Below are positions 31,768-40,372 of a stretch of DNA of 46,236 nucleotides, piece by piece (position 1 is the first letter of the stretch; every line of letters starts with the position of its first letter). The notes beneath the pieces are model-generated. The model ran no database searches, was not told the origin of the DNA, and saw only the letters and a list, made by a program, of their open reading frames with translations. This stretch comes from Verrucomicrobiales bacterium (GTDB lineage: Bacteria > Verrucomicrobiota > Verrucomicrobiia > Limisphaerales > Palsa-1400). The stretch lies in contig PLGF01000139.1 of NCBI GenBank assembly GCA_003138485.1, forward strand, positions 1-46,236, in the 5' to 3' direction. A program made the translations under genes and the position numbers.

Positions 31768-32753
31768 CCTTCGCTCATCCATACGCTTTGTTGTGGCTGC
31801 TCGCTCTCCCGGTCCTGGCGTGGCTCAAGGGGCAGGCCGGCCAAAACGCCGCCTTTGTTTATTCCTCGGTTGATCTGGTGCGCCCCATCTCCGGCCTGAG
31901 CCGGTCCCGGGCCGGAGCCGTGCTGGCCAATTTACGATGGCTGGCCCTGGCCCTGTTTTTCGTCGCGCTGGCCCAACCGCGCCTGGTGCGGGGCGAATCG
32001 CACGTCAAGGCCAGCGGCATTGACATTGTCGTCGCCATCGATCTGTCCGGCAGCATGCGATCTGAGGATTTCGGAGAGGGCCTCAGCCGCATCAAACTGG
32101 CCAAGGAAGTCCTTGCCAAATTCATCGACGGACGCCCCGACGATCGGATTGGCCTGGTCGCCTTCGCCAAGGATGCCTACATCGCCTCGCCGCTGACCCT
32201 GGATCACGATTTCCTCCAGCACAACCTCGAACGACTGGACATCGGCAAGATAGATGAAGACAGCACCGCCATTGGCTCCGCGTTGATGGCGGCGCTGAAC
32301 CGCCTGAAAGACCTCAAGGACAAGAGCAAGATCGTCATCCTCATGACCGACGGCCAGAACAATTCAGGAAGAATCCAGCCGTTGACCGCCGCGGACGCCG
32401 CGCAGGCCCTTGCGGTCAAAGTCTATACCATCGGCATCGGCATCCGCGGCAAGGCCCCGTATCCAAGGATCGATCCGTTCGGAAACAAGCGCTACCAAAT
32501 GTTCGATGTCGATGTGGATGAGGACACGCTGACGAAGATCGCCCAGAAAACCAATGGCCGCTACTACCGCGCCGACAGCGCCGATACGCTGCGCAACATT
32601 TACGCGGAAATCGACCGTCTGGAAAAATCCGAGGTCGAAGTCAAGAAATACCAGCATTACGATGAGTTGTATGGGCACGCGGCCATCGCCGGGCTGGCCG
32701 TGCTGCTTCTGGAATTGATCCTGGCCCAGACTGTCTGGAGAAAACTGCCCTGA
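31764..32753 (+). CDS. BatA-type VWA protein
   Basis: This 329-residue protein has two N-terminal membrane helices (about 8-22 and 55-72), a VWA domain and a C-terminal helix (about 305-322). The MIDAS is intact: DLSGSM (Asp93, Ser95, Ser97), a conserved Thr in DEDSTAIGSAL and TDGQNN. BatA proteins are thought to form an envelope complex with BatB, D and E under control of MoxR; the exact function is unsettled (stress or aerotolerance was proposed in Bacteroides). Confidence 0.92.
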   Translation: MTFAHPYALLWLLALPVLAWLKGQAGQNAAFVYSSVDLVRPISGLSRSRAGAVLANLRWLALALFFVALAQPRLVRGESHVKASGIDIVVAIDLSGSMRSEDFGEGLSRIKLAKEVLAKFIDGRPDDRIGLVAFAKDAYIASPLTLDHDFLQHNLERLDIGKIDEDSTAIGSALMAALNRLKDLKDKSKIVILMTDGQNNSGRIQPLTAADAAQALAVKVYTIGIGIRGKAPYPRIDPFGNKRYQMFDVDVDEDTLTKIAQKTNGRYYRADSADTLRNIYAEIDRLEKSEVEVKKYQHYDELYGHAAIAGLAVLLLELILAQTVWRKLP

Positions 32754-32757
32754 CCCC

Positions 32758-34692
32758 ATGAAATTCGCCCAACCGCAAGTCCTTTGGATGCTCCTGGCCG
32801 TTCTGCCGGCGCTGATGGGGCTGATGTTCTGGTCATGGAGAGTCAAACAAAAACTGATCGGCCAGTTTGTCCGCGCCCGCCTGCTCTCCAGCCTGACCAT
32901 CGGCGTTTCCGCGGCGCGGCAGAAGGCGCGGCTGGCCTTGCTGGTCGCGGCCGTCGCGGGCGTGTTCCTGGCCCTGGCTCGGCCCCAACTGGGATTCGCA
33001 TGGGAGGAAGCCCGGCAGCGGGGCCTGGACATCATCGTGGCCATCGACACTTCCCGAAGCATGCTGGCCCAGGACGTGCCGCCCAACCGCCTGGGCAAAG
33101 CCAAACTCGCCATTTTCGACCTCATGCGCCTGGCCAAAACCGACCGCCTCGGCCTGATTGCTTTCGCCGGCTCCGCCTTTCTGCAAGCGCCGCTCACCCT
33201 GGACGAAGCCGCCTTCCAACAGGCGGTCGAGGCCGTCAACGTCGGCATCATCCCCCAAGGCGGCACCGCGTTGTCCGAAGCGATCAAGACCGCCCTGGCG
33301 TCGTTTGAAAAGGGAAACGACAATCATAAGGTGCTGGTACTCTTCACCGACGGCGAAGACCACGACGCCGAGGCCGAAACGATCGACGCCGCCAAGGAAG
33401 CCGCCCAAGCCGGCGTGCGCATCTTCACCATCGGCGTTGGCACCCCGGAGGGCGAACTGCTCCGCGTCCCGGACGAGCAGGGCAACCCAACCTTTGTCAA
33501 GGATGACGATGGCAACGTAGTCAAATCGCACCTCAATCAAACGCTGCTCCAACAAATCGCCACCGAAGCCGGCGGTTTCTACCTGCCGCTCAAAGGCGCC
33601 AGCCCGATCGATACTCTCTATGCCCGCGGCCTGGCCCCGCTCCCCAAGACCGAGGAGGCCACGCGTCTGACCCGGGTCTATCAGGAACGCTATCATTGGC
33701 CGCTGGGCTTCGCCGTGCTTTGCCTGGTCGTTGAGATGCTTCTGCCCGAACGCCCGCGCAGCCGTCGCCAGGAGCCGGCTTCCACCGCGCCGGTGCTTCC
33801 GCAGACGGCCGCCCTTCTGCTGCTGCTCCTGGCGGTACCCGGCGCCTTCGGGTCGCCCTCGCGCGCCTTTCGGGATTTTCAATCCGGTGATTTTGACGAT
33901 TCCTTCGACGAATATAACCGGCTGTCCCAACAAAAAACCAACGATTACCGCCTGCACTACGACGCCGGCGCCGCGGCCTACAAGGCAAAGAAACTCGACA
34001 GCGCCCTCGATCAATTCAACGCCGCCCTGAACTCGCCGGAGATCGTTTCCGACCCGCAATCGCAGCAGCACGCCTATTACAACCTGGGCAACACCCTCTA
34101 CCGCCTGGGCGAACCGCTGCCCGATCCCGACAAGAAGAAGCAATACTGGCAGCAATCCATCGACAACTTCGGCCGCGCCCTCCGCCTGAACACCAACGAT
34201 CTCGACGCCAAAAACAACCTCTCTTACGTCAAACAAAAAATGGAGGAACTCAAGCGGCAGCAACAGCAACAGAAAAAGGACCAAAACCAGGATCAGAAGG
34301 ATCAGAAGGACCAGGACCAACAAAAACAGCAACCGCAGCAAGGCAAGGACAAGAAGGACGAAAAAAACCAGCAGCAACAGCCCTCTAATCAGGACGACAA
34401 GAAAGACCAGCAGCAGGCCAAAAAATCCGAGCAGCAAAAGAAGGACGAGGAGAAGGCCCGCCAGGAACAAGCCAGGAAAGACCAGGAGAAGAAACAGCAA
34501 CAAGCCCAGCAGGGCGAGCCGGGCGACCAGGATCAGGACAAGGGTGAAGCTTCCGCCATGGCGCAGGGGCAGATGACGCCTCAGGAAGCCCGCCAACTGC
34601 TCGAAGCCGAAAAAGAGGACGAAAAAATATTGATTTTCAAACCTGAAAACCACCCTCTCAAACCGCAGCCCGGCAAATTCAAGGACTGGTGA
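32758..34692 (+). CDS. BatB-BatC fusion: VWA domain plus TPR
   Basis: This 644-residue product joins BatB and BatC. It has membrane helices at about 8-26 and 58-74, then a VWA domain with MIDAS DTSRSM (Asp97, Ser99, Ser101) and TDGEDHD. A further pair of helices (about 315-332 and 347-362) is followed by a TPR region (about 365-500) with repeats such as YYNLGNTLYRLG. Residues about 495-610 are extremely Gln/Lys/Asp-rich and probably disordered. BatB and BatC are separate genes in many Bacteroidetes. The junction with BatA reads TGACCCCATG. Confidence 0.9.
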   Translation: MKFAQPQVLWMLLAVLPALMGLMFWSWRVKQKLIGQFVRARLLSSLTIGVSAARQKARLALLVAAVAGVFLALARPQLGFAWEEARQRGLDIIVAIDTSRSMLAQDVPPNRLGKAKLAIFDLMRLAKTDRLGLIAFAGSAFLQAPLTLDEAAFQQAVEAVNVGIIPQGGTALSEAIKTALASFEKGNDNHKVLVLFTDGEDHDAEAETIDAAKEAAQAGVRIFTIGVGTPEGELLRVPDEQGNPTFVKDDDGNVVKSHLNQTLLQQIATEAGGFYLPLKGASPIDTLYARGLAPLPKTEEATRLTRVYQERYHWPLGFAVLCLVVEMLLPERPRSRRQEPASTAPVLPQTAALLLLLLAVPGAFGSPSRAFRDFQSGDFDDSFDEYNRLSQQKTNDYRLHYDAGAAAYKAKKLDSALDQFNAALNSPEIVSDPQSQQHAYYNLGNTLYRLGEPLPDPDKKKQYWQQSIDNFGRALRLNTNDLDAKNNLSYVKQKMEELKRQQQQQKKDQNQDQKDQKDQDQQKQQPQQGKDKKDEKNQQQQPSNQDDKKDQQQAKKSEQQKKDEEKARQEQARKDQEKKQQQAQQGEPGDQDQDKGEASAMAQGQMTPQEARQLLEAEKEDEKILIFKPENHPLKPQPGKFKDW

Positions 34693-34693
34693 A

Positions 34694-35194
34694 TCACTTG
34701 AAAAGAACCACGAGCATCACCACAATTCCAATCGCCAGCAAAATCACGACCCCGAGAAATATTTTGGTGCCGACATTGCTCTTTTTGGCAAACGCTTTCG
34801 TGTCGAACGCCACCGCCTTGGTGGCGGGTTCCTGCCCCAGCTTGACTCCCTGGGGAATGACCATCGTTTGATCGGGCAATTTCTTGGGCGCCGCCTTCTG
34901 CGGTCCGGTCTCCTCGAGGCGCAGTTCCACCTGGCCGAGGCGCAGAATCTGACCGGGCTTGATCGGCGCTTCGCCCGTGATCTGGTGGCCATTGATAAAC
35001 GTTCCGTTCGTCGAACTGAGGTCGCGGATGATCACCTCCGCCCCACGCACCAGCACCTCGCAATGATGGCTTGACACGGAGCCTTCGGGAATTGGGAACG
35101 TGTTGTCGTCAACCCTTCCGATGGTGGTCTTCTCAACCGCCAGCTCGTGGGCCTTCCCCGTCAGCCCTTCACTGAGAATTACAAGTCGTGCCAT
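34694..35194 (-). CDS. FHA domain protein with C-terminal membrane anchor
   Basis: This 166-residue protein has an FHA domain (about 20-95) with the phospho-threonine-binding residues in TTIGRVDDN, VSSHHCEV and STNGTFING. A linker leads to a C-terminal helix (VGTKIFLGVVILLAIGIVVM), giving a tail-anchored cytosolic reader. FHA domains recognise phosphothreonine on partners, so the Ser/Thr kinase at 23 kb is a candidate source (inference). It is convergent with BatBC, whose stop is 1 bp away. Confidence 0.9.
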   Translation of the reverse strand: MARLVILSEGLTGKAHELAVEKTTIGRVDDNTFPIPEGSVSSHHCEVLVRGAEVIIRDLSSTNGTFINGHQITGEAPIKPGQILRLGQVELRLEETGPQKAAPKKLPDQTMVIPQGVKLGQEPATKAVAFDTKAFAKKSNVGTKIFLGVVILLAIGIVVMLVVLFK

Positions 35195-35314
35195 AATTGG
35201 GCGTGCTTCCGATTATCACCAACCTTTGCCGCAAGTCAAACGGTTTTCCTTCAACTTTCCTGCCGGGGAACTTCCTACATCCCCCGCAATCCGGTCCGCC
35301 TGTCCAAGCCGCGC

Positions 35315-36547
35315 CTACCGCCGCCGGGCCGGGCCGAAGAAATAGCCGCCGCGGATGCGCGCCCCGCGCACCTTGCCGGGGAAGGCGCCCTTCTGGCCCT
35401 GCTTCTCCTCCTCAAACAACGCGGTGTACTGATAATCAAAGTTGTCCAGCTTGAGGCGCTCGATTTTCTTGCCGATGAACCGCTCAATGGCATAGACGTG
35501 CGGGGCGTCGGCCGCCACCATCAAGGTCAGCGCTTCCCCGGAGTGTTCCGCCCGGCCGGTGCGGCCGATGCGATGAATGTAATCTTCAGGATGCTGCGGC
35601 ACGTCGTAGTTGACGACATGGCTGACGTCGGCAATATCCAGCCCGCGCGAGGCGATGTCGGTGGCGACCAGGGCTTCATAGCGTCCCTGGCGGAAGCCGC
35701 GCAGGGCGTCTTCCCGCTCGCGCTGGGTTCGGTTGGAATGAAGAACGGCAACCGCATGATTGTTCTTTTTCAGAAGATGGGCGATCTGGTCGGCCCGATG
35801 TTTGGTGCGGCAGAAAATGATGGCGGATTGGTACTTCACGCGCTCCAGCAATTGCAGCAGCAGCGTCTGCTTCTGCGTCTCCGCCACGGGGTAAATGACG
35901 TGTTCGACGGTTTCGGCGGGGGTGCGGCGCAGGCCGATCTCGACCGTCTGCGGATTGCGCATGGCCCACTGGATCAAGGTGCCGATCTCCGGCGGTATCG
36001 TCGCCGAAAAAAGAGACGTGTGGCGGTCCCGCGGACATTTCTGCACGATCCGCTTCACGTCGGGCAGGAAACCCATGTCCAACATGCGGTCCGCTTCGTC
36101 CATGACGAGGAACTTGACGGCATCAAGGTGGCAGGCGCCGCGTTCCAAATGGTCGAGCAAACGGCCCGGAGTGGCGACAATGATGTCCGCGCCGGCGCGA
36201 AGGTCGTCAAGTTGCTTGCCATAGCCGACGCCGCCATAAAGAACGGCGGTGTTGATTTTGGTGAAGCGCGCGAAATCGTGGATGGCGGTTTCGACCTGCG
36301 CGGCCAACTCGCGGGTTGGCTCCAGGACCAGTCCGCGCGTTTTGGGTTCGTGTGCTCCAAGCAACGAGAGGATCGGCAGGGCGAAGGCGGCGGTCTTGCC
36401 GGTGCCGGTTTGCGCGCTGCCGATGATGTCGCGCCCGGACATGATCAAGGGCATTCCCCTCAGTTGGATCGGTGTAGGCTCGATGTATCCCATCGCCTTG
36501 ACTCCTTGCAGAACCGAAGGTGAAAGCCCGAATGTAGTAAAAGGCAT
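35315..36547 (-). CDS. DEAD-box RNA helicase (RhlE-like)
   Basis: This 410-residue RNA helicase unwinds RNA duplexes, with roles in ribosome assembly or RNA decay. Visible motifs in order: Q motif PTPIQ, AQTGTGKT (45-52), PTRELA, TPGR, DEAD in VMDEADRMLDMG (about 148), SAT in LFSATIPP, VATDIASRGLD and HRIGRTGR. The C-terminal tail is short and basic (GGYFFGPARRR), without an RNA-binding domain. It lies 30 bp after the RG-rich unknown gene on the same strand, so the two may be co-expressed. Confidence 0.94.
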   Translation of the reverse strand: MPFTTFGLSPSVLQGVKAMGYIEPTPIQLRGMPLIMSGRDIIGSAQTGTGKTAAFALPILSLLGAHEPKTRGLVLEPTRELAAQVETAIHDFARFTKINTAVLYGGVGYGKQLDDLRAGADIIVATPGRLLDHLERGACHLDAVKFLVMDEADRMLDMGFLPDVKRIVQKCPRDRHTSLFSATIPPEIGTLIQWAMRNPQTVEIGLRRTPAETVEHVIYPVAETQKQTLLLQLLERVKYQSAIIFCRTKHRADQIAHLLKKNNHAVAVLHSNRTQREREDALRGFRQGRYEALVATDIASRGLDIADVSHVVNYDVPQHPEDYIHRIGRTGRAEHSGEALTLMVAADAPHVYAIERFIGKKIERLKLDNFDYQYTALFEEEKQGQKGAFPGKVRGARIRGGYFFGPARRR

Positions 36548-36577
36548 GATGTAAGATCGTCTGCCAGCCAGGTTTAA

Positions 36578-38254
36578 TCAAGTTTGTTTGACGGGCTCTG
36601 CCGCCGGCGAGGCTGGATCAAGCGCCGGAGGTGCCGCGGTTTCGGGGGCTGCCGCCGTTGGAACTGGCATGACGCCCGGCTCGGGAACGGTCGCCGGCGG
36701 TTCGGCGGGAGCACTCTCAACGACGCCTGCGGCGGGAGTTTCCGGCGGCGGGGCCGCTTCCCCCGCGGCAACGGCAACGGCCGCGGCGGGCGCGGGCGCG
36801 GGTGCCCGCTCCGGCTTGGGCGGCCTGGGCAGCGGTTTCTTGGCTGTTTCGAGGACGCCGTTGGCAAATTCGATGACGTGACCCTCATGGATGAGCCAAT
36901 GCAAATCACTCGCAAGCGCAGTCTGTTCAGGGGCGGCTTCGGGAGCCGGGGGCGGCGTTGCGACGGCAGCCGGCTCGGCCGGAGCGCCGGACGCCTCCGG
37001 GGGCTTGACGGGCGCGGGCACGGGCGCGGGCGCGGGCGTTGGAGCCAGGGTTTCAAGCAATTTCCGCCGTGTGCATTTTGGGGTCGAGTTGATGAATTGG
37101 ACAATGCGCTTGATGCCTTCGGAAGCCGGCGTGGCGTCCAGGTCCAAATAACGCGGGCGCGCCACTGAGACGTGGGTGACGGTGCGGTTGACCTTGAAGA
37201 ATTGTAATCCGTGAGAGGCGAATTGCTGGCTCAAAATCGTGGCGACCTGCAATGGAAAGCGTCGCTGCTCCTCCGAGATAACCCTCAAAGCCCGCTGCAA
37301 ACCGGGCGAGCGAAGCTGCCGCGCCGCCAGCCCGCTCAGGGTATGGGAGTCCACGGACTTGACGAGGTTGGCCAGGTGGACTTCGCGGAAGTGCTGGTTC
37401 AACTCCTCCCGGCTGGCCAGCTTGCGCGCTTCGGGGACATTGAGGCAGATGTACTCGGTCTTGAAACTGTGGTCTTCAATCCACTTCTTGACGACCGCCT
37501 CGTCCTTGACGATCCGAACGCGGGCCTTGAAGGCTTCGAAGGGCATGCGCGAGAATCGCTCGGAGTGGAGCTTGTGCAATTGAGTCTGGTAATCGTGATA
37601 GTTGGGCGGACCCAGAACCGCTCCGCTCAAGCCGCATTGGGCGACAAAGGTATAAGTGCCCCGCGGCGGCTCGGTGGCGGTCCGTTCGGCCTGGTACAAG
37701 GTGGCGAAATGGCGGCCCAGTATGTGAGCGGACGCCTCCTCCTCGGACAGCCAGAGGGTCTCGTCCAGCGCGCACAGAAACAGAGGCTGGACGGGCTTGC
37801 CCTCCGCGTTCTTTTTGACATCAAAGCGAACCTGCTGCCGCTCCGGCTTCTGCAATATCAACTGGGCGATATCAAACAGAGGATAAGCCCGGCCTGTCAT
37901 GCGAATCTGGCGGGCCAGCGATTCGACGCCCTTGTCGTCGGGCATGAGCGTGACATTGATTTCCGGCGGGGGTGGCGGCGGTTCGCGGCGGGGAGCCGCT
38001 TCCCCCTGCGCTCCCCAATCGGGCCGGCGTCCGCGCTGGCCATCCCCGGGAGGACGCTCGCCCTTGGGCCGCGGCCCGCGGGGGCCGTCGCGCCGCGGCG
38101 GGCGCGGGCCTCTGCGGTCATCGAACGAGCGTTCGCGCCGGTCATCGCCGGCGAAATCGGCATAGCGATTGACCTTGGATGAGTCCTGCGCCCACGCTGG
38201 CAGGAAAAGCTTTTCCAAATCCAATTCTGATTCTGATTCTGATGATGTGCTCAT
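36578..38254 (-). CDS. Unrecognised 558-residue protein with RG/Pro-rich ends
   Basis: I do not recognise a family. Residues about 35-95 are rich in Arg, Gly and Pro (RRGPRPPRRDGPRGPRPKGE), like RGG/RPG disordered RNA-binding regions. Residues about 100-405 look folded, with a distinctive stretch IRMTGRAYPLFDIAQLILQK, LFLCALDETLWLSEEEA, AHILGRHFATLYQAERT and TYTFVAQCGLSG. They end with RPRYLDLDATPASEGIKRIV. Cysteines are few. From about 405 on the chain is Ala/Pro-rich (probably disordered) and then ends in a Pro/Ala tail. It is directly upstream of a DEAD-box helicase on the same strand, with 30 bp between. A role with RNA is an inference. Confidence 0.7.
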   Translation of the reverse strand: MSTSSESESELDLEKLFLPAWAQDSSKVNRYADFAGDDRRERSFDDRRGPRPPRRDGPRGPRPKGERPPGDGQRGRRPDWGAQGEAAPRREPPPPPPEINVTLMPDDKGVESLARQIRMTGRAYPLFDIAQLILQKPERQQVRFDVKKNAEGKPVQPLFLCALDETLWLSEEEASAHILGRHFATLYQAERTATEPPRGTYTFVAQCGLSGAVLGPPNYHDYQTQLHKLHSERFSRMPFEAFKARVRIVKDEAVVKKWIEDHSFKTEYICLNVPEARKLASREELNQHFREVHLANLVKSVDSHTLSGLAARQLRSPGLQRALRVISEEQRRFPLQVATILSQQFASHGLQFFKVNRTVTHVSVARPRYLDLDATPASEGIKRIVQFINSTPKCTRRKLLETLAPTPAPAPVPAPVKPPEASGAPAEPAAVATPPPAPEAAPEQTALASDLHWLIHEGHVIEFANGVLETAKKPLPRPPKPERAPAPAPAAAVAVAAGEAAPPPETPAAGVVESAPAEPPATVPEPGVMPVPTAAAPETAAPPALDPASPAAEPVKQT

Positions 38255-38443
38255 CTAACCTGTAGAACGTCAGTTTTTAATTGTCTGATAGGCCCAGCAT
38301 GGAGTGCCTTGCGACGGATTGCAAGTGCCGGATGCGGCATATTTGCACCCCCCAGGATTGAGAGGCGAATAATCTCCGCCAATGCGCCGGCACCCGCCTC
38401 CGGGCCGGTCTGGCTCCCGCCAAGGCGGTGCTTCGAGTGCCTT
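38255..38443. other. Intergenic gap upstream of the RG-rich gene
   Basis: 189 bp lie between the RG-rich gene and the O-antigen ligase-like gene. I see no gene and no clear promoter or hairpin. Confidence 0.3.
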
Positions 38444-40357
38444 TCACTTCCTTGGCGCGCTCTCAACGGGGTCCTTCATGCGGCTCTCCAAGACGGCCAG
38501 TTCGTCGCAGGCATAAGCGGTCCAGTACGTTGCAAGGGACCGTTTCAACCACCAGCTCGCCTTCTCGAATTCCCCTCTCCCGGCAAAATGGCGCCCGACT
38601 TCGGCGGTCACGTATGTATTGTTCGGGTCCCTTCGCGCCGCCAGATCGAAAAAGGGGCCTGATTCCGCGGATCGGCCCAGCCAATCCAGGCACATCCCCA
38701 CGCGCAACGGAGCCACGGCGTCGAAATGGTTCAACTCCATGGCTTTGCCGAACCATTGGATGGCCTCCCTGCCCTTTTCTTCGTAGCCCGGCTTGGCCTC
38801 CAAACTCATCAGGCGGCAGTTTTCACCCAAAAGCATGTCCGTGTCCGGATTGCCGGGATCGGCCTCATGCGCCCTCTTGAGGTCCGACACCATTTGTTCC
38901 CATGAAGCCGTCTCGGTCTGCGCCCGCCAAAGCCACCACGACTCGATGGCCCGGTGAACCCCCGCCGCCGCCAGATAAACGGCCGTCACTCCAGCCAGGC
39001 CGGTCAATAGAATTCGGCCGCTCCGGCCGGGGTTCTGCCAGAATCGTTCGGTCGCAAACCGCATATTCGCGGTCAACAGCGCCATCAGGGTCACGGCGGT
39101 CAGGGCGTTGGCGGGAATCTGCATGTTGAATTCCACCACGCAATGCAACAGCGCCGCGAACAGGCCGACAGACGCCCCGACAACAAACGCGGCGCGGTCG
39201 CTGTGCTTGGAACCCAGTTCCAACGGGTCCTTGCGCACCGCGCGCCAAGTCTTGATGGCTCCCCAATAAAGGCAGCCGCACGCCGCCGCAATGATCGCCA
39301 GTCCCGCCAGCCCCCATTCGCTCAGGGTGTTGAGATAATCGTTGTGCGCGTACTCGGGACGCATTTGGATTTTGGGGGGCCGCACCCGCGGGAATTCGAC
39401 ATCAAAATGCCCCGGTCCCACTCCCCAGATGACGTTTCGCGCGAAAAGCTCCCGGGCGCCCTGCCAATAGAACACCCGTTCATCATCAAGGGTGTCGCCC
39501 TGGACAGCCATCGCAAAACGCTGTTGAACGGATGTGAACTGGCTTGTCAACCCAATACCCAGCGCCAGCAATAAGCAGCCGATGAGCACCGCCGGCAGCC
39601 AGAACTCCCGCTGCAAAACCAAAACCAGACACATCACCACCAGCCCCACCCCAGCCGCTATCATCCCGCCCCGCGACACCGAAACGACGATCCCTACCAG
39701 CATTGCCAACGCAATGTAAGCCAACATCACTTTGATCGTCGCCGAAAACCGGCTCAATACCAGATAGGAAAGCGCCAACGGCACGAGCATCCCAAGATAC
39801 CCGGCCAAGTGGTTGGGGTTGATAAAAGTCCCGCTGCCACGCTGGAGATAGGCTTCCGGGCGCGGCTCTCCCCAGATCCTCGGATAATGCGTGGCAAACT
39901 GAAACATGGCCAGGAACGACAGCGCCAACCCCACGGCCAGCAGCGTCATTGTCACCATCGTTGCCGACTCCCGCCGGTTCAAGTTCCCAAGCACTATGAA
40001 ATACCACGCCGCATAAACCAGCACATGGGTCAATTGCTGCCGCCCAACATACGGCACCTCGACCAGCGGACAGCGCGCCAAGGCGTAGAGAACAAACGCG
40101 AGCACCGCCCAGCACATTGGCGGCCACAAAAGGCGGAAGGGCCGGTGCGTCCACATCCGCACCCCCCACAGCGCCATCGCCGCCGCCGTGAGACCTTGAA
40201 TGACCAGAAACTCCAGCGGACGCGTCGAGCCGAGCGCCAGCGGAGCCCAGACAAGTACAAATAATACGATGGCGACAATGGCCTTCTCGCACCATGCGTC
40301 GATTCGCTGGCGCCCCGCGTCGGGCGGATGCGCCTCCTTGGTCGCCTCTTGCGCCAT
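38444..40357 (-). CDS. O-antigen ligase-like (Wzy_C) membrane protein with TPR tail
   Basis: This protein of about 637 residues has some 11-12 membrane helices and then a soluble C-terminal part. The Wzy_C signature region shows a conserved Arg/His loop (EYAHNDYLNTLSEWGLAGL, about residue 340) and the earlier GTFINPNHLAGYLGM. Family members transfer polymerised O-antigen or other glycans to lipid carriers or proteins. The last 160 residues contain TPR-like helices (KAMELNHFDAVAPLRVGMCL). The start is at the second methionine (MAQEATKE, 40357), or 12 nt upstream at 40369. The stop-to-leuC distance is small, but the pathways are unrelated. Confidence 0.86.
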   Translation of the reverse strand: MAQEATKEAHPPDAGRQRIDAWCEKAIVAIVLFVLVWAPLALGSTRPLEFLVIQGLTAAAMALWGVRMWTHRPFRLLWPPMCWAVLAFVLYALARCPLVEVPYVGRQQLTHVLVYAAWYFIVLGNLNRRESATMVTMTLLAVGLALSFLAMFQFATHYPRIWGEPRPEAYLQRGSGTFINPNHLAGYLGMLVPLALSYLVLSRFSATIKVMLAYIALAMLVGIVVSVSRGGMIAAGVGLVVMCLVLVLQREFWLPAVLIGCLLLALGIGLTSQFTSVQQRFAMAVQGDTLDDERVFYWQGARELFARNVIWGVGPGHFDVEFPRVRPPKIQMRPEYAHNDYLNTLSEWGLAGLAIIAAACGCLYWGAIKTWRAVRKDPLELGSKHSDRAAFVVGASVGLFAALLHCVVEFNMQIPANALTAVTLMALLTANMRFATERFWQNPGRSGRILLTGLAGVTAVYLAAAGVHRAIESWWLWRAQTETASWEQMVSDLKRAHEADPGNPDTDMLLGENCRLMSLEAKPGYEEKGREAIQWFGKAMELNHFDAVAPLRVGMCLDWLGRSAESGPFFDLAARRDPNNTYVTAEVGRHFAGRGEFEKASWWLKRSLATYWTAYACDELAVLESRMKDPVESAPRK

Positions 40358-40372
40358 GTGAATCCCCAAAAC

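Noticed and set aside
32833..34653. 606-codon frame antisense to the BatB-BatC gene
   Set aside because: Its Leu/Val/Phe-rich composition reflects the complement of the Gln/Lys repeats. It has no start signal or domain.
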